Shown: positions 52,294 to 61,333, counted from the stretch's first letter. The stretch: 64,000 nucleotides of DNA from Cohnella hashimotonis (GCF_030014955.1 NZ_JAGRPV010000001.1:8581501-8645500), one strand, 5' to 3'. Translations and numbers: made by a program. Notes: a model not told the origin generated them from the letters alone.

Positions 52294-55059
52294 ATGACGA
52301 CGCTGCAAGCCGTACGTCTGCGTACGGAATATATGGAAGACCCGCTCGGCATCGACAAGCTCGCGCCGCGGCTCGGGTGGACGCTGTCGGATGCGGAGGG
52401 CAGGCGAGGGGCTGCGCAGACGGCTTATCGCATACTGGCCGCGTCTTCGCCGGAGCGACTCGCGGCCGACGAGGGAGATTTGTGGGACAGCGGCATCACG
52501 GCGTCGGCCTCCTCCGCTCATATTTTTTATAAAGGCGCTGCGTTACGTTCCGAACAACAGGTCTGGTGGAAGGTGCAGATTCGAGATGAACGCGGCGAAT
52601 GGGGGGCATGGAGCGACAGCGCGCGCTGGACCATCGGCCTGCTGAGCCGAGGCGAATGGAAGGGGATCTGGATCGGCCGCAAGATCGGCCGCAAACCGAC
52701 CCGCGAGCAGCCGCTGCCCGCGGTTTATTTGCGTCGCCGTTTCGCATCGCGCGCGGGCGTAAAGCGCGCGACCGTGTACGCGACGGCGCTCGGCCTGTAC
52801 AGGCTGCACCTGAACGGCCTGCGCATCGGACGCGACGCCCTCGCGCCGGAGTGGACCGACTATCACGTCCGGGTACAGTACCAGACGTATGACGTCACGG
52901 AGCTGCTGCACGAGGGGGGCAACGCGCTGGCCGTCACGCTCGGGCACGGCTGGTACACCGGCTACATCGGCATGTACGGCTATCAGAAGTACGGGATGGA
53001 TCCCTCCTTTTTGCTCCAGCTGAACATTGAATACGAGGACGGGACGACGCAGTCCGTATGCACCGACGAATCATGGCGCGTGAGCTACGGTCCGATCGTC
53101 GCCGCGGACATTCAGATGGGCGAAACGCATGACGCCAGGCTGGCGGAGCCGGAGTGGCAGGAGCCTGCATTCGACGACACGGCATGGTCCCCGGCGACGC
53201 ACATGTACGATTACCGCGGCATGGTGGTCCCGCAGATGTCCCCGCCGATCCGCGTCACGCAGGAGCTCGCGCCAGCGGAGGTTAAGCTGCTGTCCGAAGG
53301 CCGCGCCCTCGTGGACATGGGACAAATGACGAGCGGCTACCTTCGCGTCGTCTTCGAAGCTGCTCAAGGCGTCCAATATACGCTGCGCTATGCGGAAGCG
53401 CTGGACGAGCGAGGCGAGCTGTACACCGCCAACCTGCGCTATGCGAGACAGACGGACGCCTACATCTGCGCAGGCGACGGGCGCGAGACATTCGAGCCGC
53501 TGTTCACTTATCACGGCTACCGCTACGTTGAGATTTCGGGCGGCCCGGCGCCCAAGCCCGAAGACATCGTAGGCGTCGTCGTGCATTCCGCGCTGCCCGA
53601 GGCGGGCTCGCTGGAGACGTCGGACCCGCTGGTCAACCGGCTGCTCTCCAACATCCGCTGGACGCAGCGAGCCAACTACATGAGCGTGCCGACCGACTGC
53701 CCGCAGCGCGACGAGCGCCACGGCTGGACGGGCGACGCGCAGATTTTCGCGCGGACGGCGGCTTACAACATGGACGTGTCCGCGTTTCTGGCCAAGTGGC
53801 TCACCGATCTGGACGACGGTCAGCGTCCGACCGGGGCGTATACCGACTTCGCGCCGTTTATCTTCGGGCCGAAGACGGAGTTCGACAATGACTTTACCTA
53901 CACGCACACGGCCTCGTCCGGCTGGGCGGACGCGCCGCCCATCATAGCCAAGCTGCTGCACGAGCTGTACGGCGATCGCGAGGTGCTGCGGCGTCATTAC
54001 CCGGCGCTGAAGCGCTGGATGGCCTTTAACGAGACGCTGTATCCGGACGGCATCCGCCGCGACGCGCCACAATACGGTGATTGGCTGTCGCTGCCGGAGC
54101 GGCCTTACGAGGAAGCGAAGGCCGAGCTCGGCTGGCTGATCGACAGCCTCTCGACAACGCCGTACGACGTGTTCGGCACCGCATACTACGCCAACGGGGC
54201 CGCGATCATGGCCGACATCGCGCGCGAGCTTGGCGAGCACGCCGACGCGGAGCGCTACGGCGCGCTGTACGGCCGGATCAAGGCGGCGTTCGCACGCGAG
54301 TTCGTAGCCGAGGACGGGCGCATCAAAGGCGATACGCAGACGGTGTACGCCATGGCGCTCGCTTGGGACCTGCTGCCTCCGGAGCGGCGGGAGGCTGCGA
54401 TGGCGCGCTTGACGGGCAAAGTCGAGTCGGCAGGCGTGATGGCGGCGACGGGCTTTCACGGCACGCGGCTGCTCATGGACGTGCTGAGCGACGAGGGACG
54501 CGAGGATCTGGCTTTTGGCCTGTTGACGCGGAAGGCCTACCCGTCGTGGCTGTATTCGGTGCTGCAAGGCGCGACGACGATCTGGGAGCGCTGGGACGGC
54601 TGGACGGAGGAGCGGGGCTTCCAGCGGCCGGGCATGAATTCGCTCTGCCACTACGCGTTCGGCGCGGTCGGCGAATGGATCTACAAGCACGTCGGCGGCA
54701 TCGCCCCCGATCCGGCTGCGCCCGGCTTTGGCCGCGCCATTATTCGGCCGCGTCCGCTCGGCGGATTCACTTGGGCGAGATGCGGCTACGATTCGATCCG
54801 CGGCCGTTACGAGGTCGATTGGCGGCTCGCGGACAGCGGCACGCTTGAGCTGGCGGTGACGGTGCCCGCGGGCGGGGAGGCGATCGTGTACGTGTCGGCC
54901 GACGCCGGGACCGCGGTGCTGGAATCGGGCGCGTCCGCGGCCGAAGCGGAGGGCGTCGAAGCGCGCGGGCGGCTCGGCGACTGCGAGACGTACCGGGTCG
55001 CGTCCGGGCGCTATCTTTTCACATCCCAATGGCATCCACAAGGAGGCTCGCAGCCATGA
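52294..55059 (+). CDS. GH78 alpha-L-rhamnosidase
   Basis: This 921-residue intracellular enzyme would remove terminal alpha-L-rhamnose from oligosaccharides or glycosides. An N-terminal beta-domain (EYMEDPLGIDKLAPRLGWTL) and a carbohydrate-binding domain (GNALAVTLGHGWYTGYIGMY) come first. The (alpha/alpha)6 catalytic barrel carries CPQRDERHGWTGDAQIF, with the likely general acid Glu474 and Asp481. GATTIWERWDGW contains the likely base Glu765. Length is typical. AAAGGAGG precedes the ATG. Its TGA overlaps the next ATG (ATGA). Confidence 0.93.
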   Translation: MTTLQAVRLRTEYMEDPLGIDKLAPRLGWTLSDAEGRRGAAQTAYRILAASSPERLAADEGDLWDSGITASASSAHIFYKGAALRSEQQVWWKVQIRDERGEWGAWSDSARWTIGLLSRGEWKGIWIGRKIGRKPTREQPLPAVYLRRRFASRAGVKRATVYATALGLYRLHLNGLRIGRDALAPEWTDYHVRVQYQTYDVTELLHEGGNALAVTLGHGWYTGYIGMYGYQKYGMDPSFLLQLNIEYEDGTTQSVCTDESWRVSYGPIVAADIQMGETHDARLAEPEWQEPAFDDTAWSPATHMYDYRGMVVPQMSPPIRVTQELAPAEVKLLSEGRALVDMGQMTSGYLRVVFEAAQGVQYTLRYAEALDERGELYTANLRYARQTDAYICAGDGRETFEPLFTYHGYRYVEISGGPAPKPEDIVGVVVHSALPEAGSLETSDPLVNRLLSNIRWTQRANYMSVPTDCPQRDERHGWTGDAQIFARTAAYNMDVSAFLAKWLTDLDDGQRPTGAYTDFAPFIFGPKTEFDNDFTYTHTASSGWADAPPIIAKLLHELYGDREVLRRHYPALKRWMAFNETLYPDGIRRDAPQYGDWLSLPERPYEEAKAELGWLIDSLSTTPYDVFGTAYYANGAAIMADIARELGEHADAERYGALYGRIKAAFAREFVAEDGRIKGDTQTVYAMALAWDLLPPERREAAMARLTGKVESAGVMAATGFHGTRLLMDVLSDEGREDLAFGLLTRKAYPSWLYSVLQGATTIWERWDGWTEERGFQRPGMNSLCHYAFGAVGEWIYKHVGGIAPDPAAPGFGRAIIRPRPLGGFTWARCGYDSIRGRYEVDWRLADSGTLELAVTVPAGGEAIVYVSADAGTAVLESGASAAEAEGVEARGRLGDCETYRVASGRYLFTSQWHPQGGSQP

Positions 55060-55790
55060 CGCGAAGACTGATCGATCTGTCGATGGACATTTATCACGGA
55101 GCGCCGACGTTCGCCTTTGATCCGAAATGCGCCGTCATCGTCCACAACACGGTGGACTCGATCGGCTACAACATCTCTCAGCTGTCGATGAGCACGCACC
55201 AGGGCACGCATCTCGACGCCCCCTTCCATTTTCTGAACGAAGGCAATACGGTGGACCGCCTGGACCTGGACCGCTGCATCGGAGAAGCGCTGCTCGTCGA
55301 CTTGTCGCACAAGCGTCCGAAGGAGCCGATCGGGGTGGCGGACTTTGCGCCTTTTGCGGACCGGATCGGCGAAGGGACCCGGCTCGTCTATCGCACGGAC
55401 TGGCATCTGCAGTATCCGCGCAAGCATTATTTCAGCGACTTCCCGTACATGACGCTGGAGCTTGCGGAATGGCTGGCCGACCGGCGCATCGCGCTCATCG
55501 GGATGGACGTGCCGACGCCCAATCCGACCGACTTCGACCCGGTGCACAAGGCGCTGCTGCGGGCGGAGATCGTCATCGTGGAAGGCTTGGCGAACCTCGG
55601 AGCGATCGGCCGGGACGAATTTTTTCTGATGGCGGCGCCGCTCAAGATTACGGGGCGGGACGGCGCGCCCATCCGGGCGGTCGCTATTTTGGAAGACGAC
55701 GGGCAGAACGGGATGGCGGAAAAGAAGGCATCCGGCGAAAATGCGGCCCAATCGAGCCGTGATGAAGCGGAAGAGGGGGAGCGATCATGA
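55056..55790 (+). CDS. Cyclase family protein (kynurenine formamidase-like metal hydrolase)
   Basis: This 244-residue predicted Zn- or Mn-dependent hydrolase has the family motif HQGTHLDAPFHF (HxGTHxDxPxH) at about residues 48-60 and GMDVPTPNPTD further on. Relatives hydrolyse amides or cyclic esters such as N-formylkynurenine or isatin. In a sugar operon it could open a sugar lactone, but that is inference. AGGAGG lies 9 nt before ATG 55056. ATGA overlaps link it to both neighbours. Confidence 0.87.
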   Translation: MTRRLIDLSMDIYHGAPTFAFDPKCAVIVHNTVDSIGYNISQLSMSTHQGTHLDAPFHFLNEGNTVDRLDLDRCIGEALLVDLSHKRPKEPIGVADFAPFADRIGEGTRLVYRTDWHLQYPRKHYFSDFPYMTLELAEWLADRRIALIGMDVPTPNPTDFDPVHKALLRAEIVIVEGLANLGAIGRDEFFLMAAPLKITGRDGAPIRAVAILEDDGQNGMAEKKASGENAAQSSRDEAEEGERS

Positions 55791-56764
55791 CGGTGCAAGC
55801 AAGCTGGCGGGTCGCGGTCACGGACAGCGGCTTCCCCGATCTGGCGCCGGAGGCCGAAGCGCTCGCCGGCACGGGGGCGGTGCTGCTGCCCGGGCAATGC
55901 CGGACAGCAGGCGAGGTGGCGGAGCTGTGCGCGGACGCCGACGCGGTGCTGACGCAGTGGGCGCCCGTGACGGCCGAGGCGATCGAACGGATGACACGCT
56001 GCAAGGTCATCGTGCGGTACGGCATCGGCGTGGACAACGTCGACCTGGAAGCCGCGCGGGCCAAGGGTATCCCGGTGGCGAACGTACCGGACTACGCGAT
56101 CGAGGAGGTCGCGGATCATGCGATGTCGCTGCTGCTCGCCTCGGTCCGCAAGATCCCGCAGGTCGCGGCACAGGTGCGGGAGGGCGTCTGGGAGATCGCG
56201 CCGCGGCGCCCGATCGTCGGCCTGCAAGGACGCAAACTCGGCGTGGCGGGCTTCGGCAACATTGCGCGGGCGGTCGTACGCAGGGCGCAGGCGTTCGGCT
56301 TGCAGACGATCGCGTACGATCCCTATGCGAATCCGGAGCTGTTCGCCAAGCATAGCACGGCGCGCGTGGACTGGGAGACGCTGCTGGCGGAGAGCGACTT
56401 CATCTCCGTTCATTTGCCGCTCGTGGAGGCGACGCGCAGGCTGCTCGACGACCGCGCGTTCGCCGCGATGAAGCCCGGCGCGCATCTGGTGAACACGTCG
56501 CGGGGCGGCGTCGTTGACACGGAAGCGCTCGTGCGGGCGCTCATGGACGGCAAGCTGGCTGGCGCGGCGCTCGACGTGCTGGAGGAGGAGCCCGTCCCTG
56601 CAGGACATCCGCTGCTGGCGATCGACAGCTGCATTCTCACGAGTCACTGCGCGTGGTACTCGGAGAGCTCGCTGATCCGTCTTCAGCGGTATGCCGCGCT
56701 CGAGGTCCGGCGCGTGCTGGAGGGCGGCCGCCCGCAGCATGTCGTAAACGGCGTGGGCGCATGA
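55787..56764 (+). CDS. D-isomer-specific 2-hydroxyacid dehydrogenase (SerA/CtBP-like)
   Basis: This 325-residue NAD-dependent enzyme has a Rossmann motif (GVAGFGNIARAVVRRA) and the catalytic trio Arg (NTSRGGVVDTE), Glu (LDVLEEEPVP) and His (LTSHCAWYSES). It interconverts a 2-hydroxyacid and a 2-ketoacid; the substrate is unknown. It lacks the ACT domain of true SerA. ATGA overlap with the preceding gene. Confidence 0.9.
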   Translation: MTVQASWRVAVTDSGFPDLAPEAEALAGTGAVLLPGQCRTAGEVAELCADADAVLTQWAPVTAEAIERMTRCKVIVRYGIGVDNVDLEAARAKGIPVANVPDYAIEEVADHAMSLLLASVRKIPQVAAQVREGVWEIAPRRPIVGLQGRKLGVAGFGNIARAVVRRAQAFGLQTIAYDPYANPELFAKHSTARVDWETLLAESDFISVHLPLVEATRRLLDDRAFAAMKPGAHLVNTSRGGVVDTEALVRALMDGKLAGAALDVLEEEPVPAGHPLLAIDSCILTSHCAWYSESSLIRLQRYAALEVRRVLEGGRPQHVVNGVGA

Positions 56765-56785
56765 ATCCAAAGGGGGATAAGGGAG

Positions 56786-57550
56786 ATGCGGGGACTGGCT
56801 GGCAAGACGGCCGTCGTGACCGGCGGCGCGCAGGGACTCGGCGAAGCGATCGTGCGCAGGCTCGCCGAGGAGCGATGCGACGTATGGCTGCTCGATCGGA
56901 GCGAGACTGGCGAGGATACGGCACAACGCATCGCATCCGAGACGGGGCGTCCGGTTCGCTTCGAGCGGATCGATCTCGCGGACGCCGGGCAGATTGCCGC
57001 CCTGGCGGAACGCTGGACGCAGGGCGGCGTGCATCCGGCCGTGCTGGTTAACAATGCAGCGGCGTTCGTGTTCAAGGGCGTCGATGCGTCGCCGGCCGAC
57101 TGGGACCGGATCCTCGACGTCAACATAAAGGGCACTTCCGCGTTGACCGGAGCCGTCGTGCCTTTGATGAAGGCTGGCGGGGGCGGCTCGATCATCAATC
57201 TGTCCTCCGTCAGCGGGTTCGTGGGACAGCGGCAGTTCGCCACCTACAACGCCACCAAGTTCGCGCTGCGCGGGCTGACCAAGTGCTGGGCGTACGACCT
57301 GGCGCCGGACGGCATCCGCGTGAACGCGGTATGCCCCGGCTATATTCGCACCGAGGCCTTCGAAAAATCCTGCGAGCTGCTCGGTATCGACCCGGACGAG
57401 GAGGATGCGCGCGTCTCGCAGCTTCATATGCTCGGCCGCCAAGGCCGGGCCGAGGAGGTGGCCGGCGCTGTCGCGTTTCTCGCGTCGGACGACGCCAGCT
57501 TCGTGACGGGCAGCGACCTGATGGTGGACGGAGGTTTTACGGCGATATGA
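56786..57550 (+). CDS. SDR family oxidoreductase
   Basis: This 254-residue classical short-chain dehydrogenase has a cofactor motif (VVTGGAQGLGEA), NNAA, the catalytic Ser in LSSVSGF, the YNATK Tyr/Lys pair and a PGYIRTE segment, with a full C-terminus. It could oxidise a free sugar such as rhamnose to a lactone, or act on a related polyol. It lies 21 bp after the hydroxyacid dehydrogenase and is the last gene of the operon. Confidence 0.9.
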   Translation: MRGLAGKTAVVTGGAQGLGEAIVRRLAEERCDVWLLDRSETGEDTAQRIASETGRPVRFERIDLADAGQIAALAERWTQGGVHPAVLVNNAAAFVFKGVDASPADWDRILDVNIKGTSALTGAVVPLMKAGGGGSIINLSSVSGFVGQRQFATYNATKFALRGLTKCWAYDLAPDGIRVNAVCPGYIRTEAFEKSCELLGIDPDEEDARVSQLHMLGRQGRAEEVAGAVAFLASDDASFVTGSDLMVDGGFTAI

Positions 57551-57555
57551 GCAAC

Positions 57556-57657
57556 GGGCAGATAAATGGTTCCGTAAGGGAAAAAGTTACTCTACAGCCT
57601 CGCGAACGGGTCTAAATGGCGCTGTAAGGGCAAAAAGTTACTCTACAGCCTCGCGGG
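57556..57657. repeat. Two copies of a 51-52-bp unit after the SDR gene
   Basis: AAAAAGTTACTCTACAGCCT occurs twice, 51 bp apart, preceded by GGG...TAAATGG...TGTAAGGG in both copies. The end CCTCGCGGGGGC resembles the non-core half of the 48.3-kb units. Confidence 0.85.
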
Positions 57658-57691
57658 GGCCGCTCGGGACCGCCGGCTGCGTTCCCCACGC

Positions 57692-57734
57692 AAAAAAAGC
57701 TGTCCCCGTTCTTGCAACCGGAGGACAGCTTTTT
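57692..57734. terminator. Bidirectional terminator
   Basis: AAAAAAAGCTGTCC (57692-57705) pairs with GGACAGCTTTTT (57723-57734), giving T tracts in both directions. It ends the GH78-SDR operon and the converging NHL gene. Confidence 0.92.
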
Positions 57735-57742
57735 CCATTGAC

Positions 57743-58684
57743 TCAAGCCTGCGGCACCCATTTCGTGATCCGGCCCTCCGGCACCCACTCCACGACATAG
57801 ATGGCGCCTTCGCCGTCTACGTGCACCGCGTGGGGCGACACGAAGCCGCGCGCGGGCCATTCGGCAGGCGGAATGGCGGGCCATCTGGCGTCCTGCCAGA
57901 GCGAGCTCGACTCGCCCAGCCGGGCGATGACGTTAAACTCGCGATCCGCCACGACGACGCGGCTGTTCAGATCGGGGATGCAATAATAGTCGCCTGCGCC
58001 GACCAGATCGCACGGGAGCATGTAGTCTCCCCCGAACGTGCCGAGGAGCTCGCCGTCCGCCGCATACTGCACGAACCGCCGATGCCTGCGATCGGCGACG
58101 TAGACGGTCGTGGCGCCGGATTCGGAGCCGTCGACCCACAAGCCATGAGGCTCGTACAGCTTCCCGTCCTCCGCGTCTCCGCGTCCGCCCCAGCTTTGCA
58201 ACCAGCGTCCGTCTTTGTCGTAGCGGTGAATCAGGTATTCCCCGTAGCCGTCCGCCACGTAGATATCGCCGTTCGGCGCGACGCCGACGTCGGTCGGACG
58301 ATATTTGTCCGGCTTCTCGTAAATATCGGACAAGGGAGGGACGTCGAGTACGAGCACCTCGCGGCCGTCCAGCGTATGCTTGGCGACGCGATGCCTGCGG
58401 ATGTCCGTCACGTACAAATATTCCGTGCCGTCCGCCTCGCGGTCCAGGCACAGACCGTGGGCGCCCGCGGCGTATTCTTCGCCCCAGGAACCGACATATT
58501 CGCCGTCCGGCTCGAATATCGCGACCGCATGCCGGCTCATGTTAAATACATAGATTCGTCCTGCCGTATCTTCAGCCAGTCCGTGCGTATACCCGAGGGC
58601 GACGCCCTCGGGCAGTTTGGCCCACCCGGCAAGAGGCGAGTAACTCGCCGCCTCCCGGATGCCGTTCTTGCGCATATCCGTCAT
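57743..58684 (-). CDS. NHL-repeat beta-propeller protein
   Basis: This 313-residue protein has recurrent NHL-type blades such as GRIYVFNMSRHAVAIFEPDG, YLYVTDIRRHRVAKHTLDG, GDIYVADGYGEYLIHRYDKD and TVYVADRRHRRFVQYAADGE, giving about six blades. There is no signal peptide. Such propellers bind ligands or act as lactonase-like or isomerase-like enzymes; no catalytic set is obvious. GGAAGG lies about 10 nt before the ATG. It converges on the rhamnosidase operon, with PhyH copy 3 upstream on the same strand (200-bp gap). Confidence 0.85.
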   Translation of the reverse strand: MTDMRKNGIREAASYSPLAGWAKLPEGVALGYTHGLAEDTAGRIYVFNMSRHAVAIFEPDGEYVGSWGEEYAAGAHGLCLDREADGTEYLYVTDIRRHRVAKHTLDGREVLVLDVPPLSDIYEKPDKYRPTDVGVAPNGDIYVADGYGEYLIHRYDKDGRWLQSWGGRGDAEDGKLYEPHGLWVDGSESGATTVYVADRRHRRFVQYAADGELLGTFGGDYMLPCDLVGAGDYYCIPDLNSRVVVADREFNVIARLGESSSLWQDARWPAIPPAEWPARGFVSPHAVHVDGEGAIYVVEWVPEGRITKWVPQA

Positions 58685-58884
58685 TTTCGATCCGCCTTCC
58701 TCATTTTATCGCGCGCTCGTTTTTTTATCGACGCTCATATTATCGCTTCTCATTCTTATCGCTGCTCGCGCTCGCGGCCTCGTTGCCGCGCCCCGTCGTC
58801 TCCGGTCCGCTTCGCGTCTCTTCCCGTCGGCACCCGCCCGGGCAGGGGCAGGCGCCGGCGCATCCGCTCGACCTGCACATCGGC

Positions 58885-59691
58885 TCAGCCTTCCCTGGCG
58901 AGCAGCGGGAACCGGGGGCCGGCGATCGGCTGGCCTTTTTCCAGTCCCGTCCCGTCGGTAATGACGTGCGCGTCGCCGCTGTAAGTGACGCCGTCAGGCA
59001 TGTAGATGATGGCCAGCACGCGCCGCGGACGGTCTGTCGAGTTGGCATGCGCATAGTGGAAGGTCAAGCCGTCGTGGAACGTGCAGCTGCCCGCCTTGAG
59101 CGGCACGATGACCGGCTTTTGCGTATCCGCCTGGCCGCCTTCCACGTAGTCGAATATGTTTTGCGGGTCTGCCAGATCGATGCCCTTCAACTTTCCGAGC
59201 CGGTTCGACTTTGGCACAAAGGCCATGCAGCCGTTGCGTTCATCTACGTCGTCGAGCGTCAGCCAGATCGACATCATGCCGGGATTTTTCTCGTTCACCG
59301 GCCAGTAGGGCGTATCCTGGTGCCAGGGCGTCTCCTTGGAGTCGCCGGGCATTTTCCACAGGCCGTGGTCGTGGAACAGCCGCATGCCCGACACGCCGGC
59401 CAGCAGTCTGGCCGACTCGGCGAAGCGTGGATGCGCGGTATAGCGGCCCATGCCGGCATGATCGCGCCATACGCTAACCTTCTGGTTCAACACCCGGTAG
59501 TACAGCCCGCCCTTTTTGTCCGTTTTGACGGCACGGTCTCCGTCGCTTTGCATCGCTTCCTCCAAATATTCGCGGAGCTCGGCAAGTTCTTCGGGCGTAA
59601 TCATGTTGTCTACCTGCACGAACCCGTTCTCCCGGTAGAAATCGATATGCGCTTGCGTGATCGGCGTTTGTACTTGCGTCTGAGTCGTCAT
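58885..59691 (-). CDS. Phytanoyl-CoA dioxygenase (PhyH) family protein, copy 3
   Basis: This 268-residue predicted Fe(II)/2-oxoglutarate oxygenase has the triad His124-x-Asp126 (PWHQDTPYWP) and His212 (DGLTFHYAHAN), with Arg residues in DRPRRVLAIIYM. ATG 59691 has AAGGAGG about 10 nt upstream; the much longer open frame to 60723 is antisense to the AraC-type gene and not coding. It is divergent from an AraC-type gene, as with copies 1 and 2, and upstream of the NHL propeller, with which it may be co-transcribed. Confidence 0.9.
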   Translation of the reverse strand: MTTQTQVQTPITQAHIDFYRENGFVQVDNMITPEELAELREYLEEAMQSDGDRAVKTDKKGGLYYRVLNQKVSVWRDHAGMGRYTAHPRFAESARLLAGVSGMRLFHDHGLWKMPGDSKETPWHQDTPYWPVNEKNPGMMSIWLTLDDVDERNGCMAFVPKSNRLGKLKGIDLADPQNIFDYVEGGQADTQKPVIVPLKAGSCTFHDGLTFHYAHANSTDRPRRVLAIIYMPDGVTYSGDAHVITDGTGLEKGQPIAGPRFPLLAREG

Positions 59692-59808
59692 CGCGCTGAA
59701 TCCTCCTTGTGGTTTGCTGTAGTTCAAGCATAATGGGTAGAGGCGTCGCGGTGGATGGATAGAAGTTCGCCGTATTTGTAAAAAAGTCGAAAAATAAGGA
59801 GCGCTTAC

Positions 59809-60717
59809 ATGCCTGTCCCGCAGAGGATCGATTATCGCCTGCTGTCGCCTTACGTCCGCTATGTGCACGAGATTGTCATCGCACCCGGCTCCCGCAACGG
59901 CGACCGGCATATTTACGATTACGAGTTCATCTTCGTCGTTCGCGGCGAAGGCAGGCTGTGGCTCGGCGATCGCGAGCATCCGATGAAAGGAGGCGATCTT
60001 TTCTACATCCGGCCGCATCTGATCAACGCGATGGAGATCACCGGACCGCAGCCGATGGATTGCTTTGCCGTTCATTTCGATTATATGTATCTGGGAGAAG
60101 GACACGAGTTTTCCCCGTATGCGGTATACATGGGTCAAGGCGTAGAGGAGAGAGCGGGGCGCCTGCACGAAAGGCCGGCCGTCGAGCCTGCGGAGCTCGA
60201 CATTCCCGAGGCGATCGCGGTCAGCGACGTGAAGCGCTTTTACGAGACGTTCAGGGAGTTGAACGACTGCTTCAGCCGTGCCGGCATCGGTGCGCGGCTG
60301 CAGCTGAAGTCTGCCATGCTGCGGCTGCTCGGGCTTGTGTACGAAGAGCTGATGACGCGGGAAGGCGTGCGAATCGGACATCCGCACGCCGATATGGTGC
60401 TTGAGGCGATTCAGTACATGGAGGCGCACTACGCGGATCGCATCGATGCGCAGCTGCTGGCGGGCCGGGCCGGTTTCACGCCCAAGTACTTCGGCACGCT
60501 GTTCAAGCAAGCGACGGGCACCACGGTGTCGGCTTACCTGCTTCGTTTGCGCATGGAGCGGGCCAAGCAGCTCCTCGCGCAGCGCAGTCTTTCGATAGAA
60601 GAGGTCGGCGTCCGCGTGGGCATCGGGGATCTTTATTATTTCAGCAAGCTGTTCAAAAAAACGGAGGGCATGTCTCCGAGCCGGTACGCTTCGTCGATCG
60701 CCTGGCCTGCGAAATAG
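59809..60717 (+). CDS. AraC-family transcriptional regulator (cupin plus HTH)
   Basis: This 302-residue regulator has a cupin sensor (YDYEFIFVVRGEGRLWLGDR, then KGGDLFYIRPHLINAMEITG) and a C-terminal AraC domain (LAGRAGFTPKYFGTLFKQAT to VGIGDLYYFSKLFKKTEGMS). AAGGAG lies about 8 nt before the ATG. The 117-bp gap to PhyH copy 3 must hold both promoters. Confidence 0.9.
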   Translation: MPVPQRIDYRLLSPYVRYVHEIVIAPGSRNGDRHIYDYEFIFVVRGEGRLWLGDREHPMKGGDLFYIRPHLINAMEITGPQPMDCFAVHFDYMYLGEGHEFSPYAVYMGQGVEERAGRLHERPAVEPAELDIPEAIAVSDVKRFYETFRELNDCFSRAGIGARLQLKSAMLRLLGLVYEELMTREGVRIGHPHADMVLEAIQYMEAHYADRIDAQLLAGRAGFTPKYFGTLFKQATGTTVSAYLLRLRMERAKQLLAQRSLSIEEVGVRVGIGDLYYFSKLFKKTEGMSPSRYASSIAWPAK

Positions 60718-60748
60718 AGGCATTTGCAGGCTGGGCGCCCAACGGCGT

Positions 60749-61333
60749 TCAGGCAGCCAGCTTTTGGGCCATGGCGGCAGGCTGCTTTTGCGTCCAGTAC
60801 TGGAGTGCCGTCGTCAGCAGCGGATCGTCGTTCGTCCAGCCGCCGTCCATCTGCGCGAACTTGCCCTCGCCTGCTTTTCCGGCGATGCGATAGACATCCG
60901 GCGCCTGCCCCTGATCGGCGCGAAGCATCAATAGGTAGCTCTCCCCCGAGCATAATAAGGAGCTGCCCGTGTTCGAAGACTGGACGATGCGGATGTAGCG
61001 TGCGGTGCCGCCTTTCAGCCAGTCGCGGACCTCCAGCGTCGTTACACTCGAATTGCCGTCCAGCGCGTGCGCTTCGGCGATGACGGTCCCGGTCACGACG
61101 GCGTCTGCCGCGTTCATCAGGTTCAACAGGCGGGCTGCGTCGCCTTGAACGGCGGGACCGCCCGCTGCGTCTTCTTGTCCGCCTTCGGGAAAGTCGAGGT
61201 GAACGGGAGGCAGCGGCACGATTTGCTCGGCCGGAGACAAGGCAAACGAGGGCGTAAGCGGGCCGTTCAGGAGCAAGCCGCCGACGAGCAGGGCAGCTGC
61301 GAGCAGGACGGATCCGAACAGTTTGATCGACAT
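60749..61333 (-). CDS. Exported hypothetical protein
   Basis: This protein of about 194 residues has an N-terminal membrane or signal segment (MSIKLFGSVLLAAALLVGGL). The soluble extracytoplasmic domain includes MNAADAVVTGTVIAEAHALD, RYIRIVQSSNTGSSLLCSGE and YLLMLRADQGQAPDVYRIAG, a pattern seen in small beta-barrel exported proteins of Bacilli. No name can be given. The start is uncertain: ATG 61333 lacks a strong ribosome site and the frame stays open to 61591, but the signal peptide supports it. It is divergent from the diguanylate cyclase gene. Confidence 0.7.
   Translation of the reverse strand: MSIKLFGSVLLAAALLVGGLLLNGPLTPSFALSPAEQIVPLPPVHLDFPEGGQEDAAGGPAVQGDAARLLNLMNAADAVVTGTVIAEAHALDGNSSVTTLEVRDWLKGGTARYIRIVQSSNTGSSLLCSGESYLLMLRADQGQAPDVYRIAGKAGEGKFAQMDGGWTNDDPLLTTALQYWTQKQPAAMAQKLAA

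Noticed and set aside
53071..55041. 656-codon antisense frame in the GH78 gene
   Set aside because: Shadow of an unambiguous rhamnosidase with intact catalytic motifs.
58885..60723. 612-residue version of PhyH copy 3
   Set aside because: The extra N-terminus is antisense to the AraC-type gene; the true start at 59691 has a strong ribosome site.
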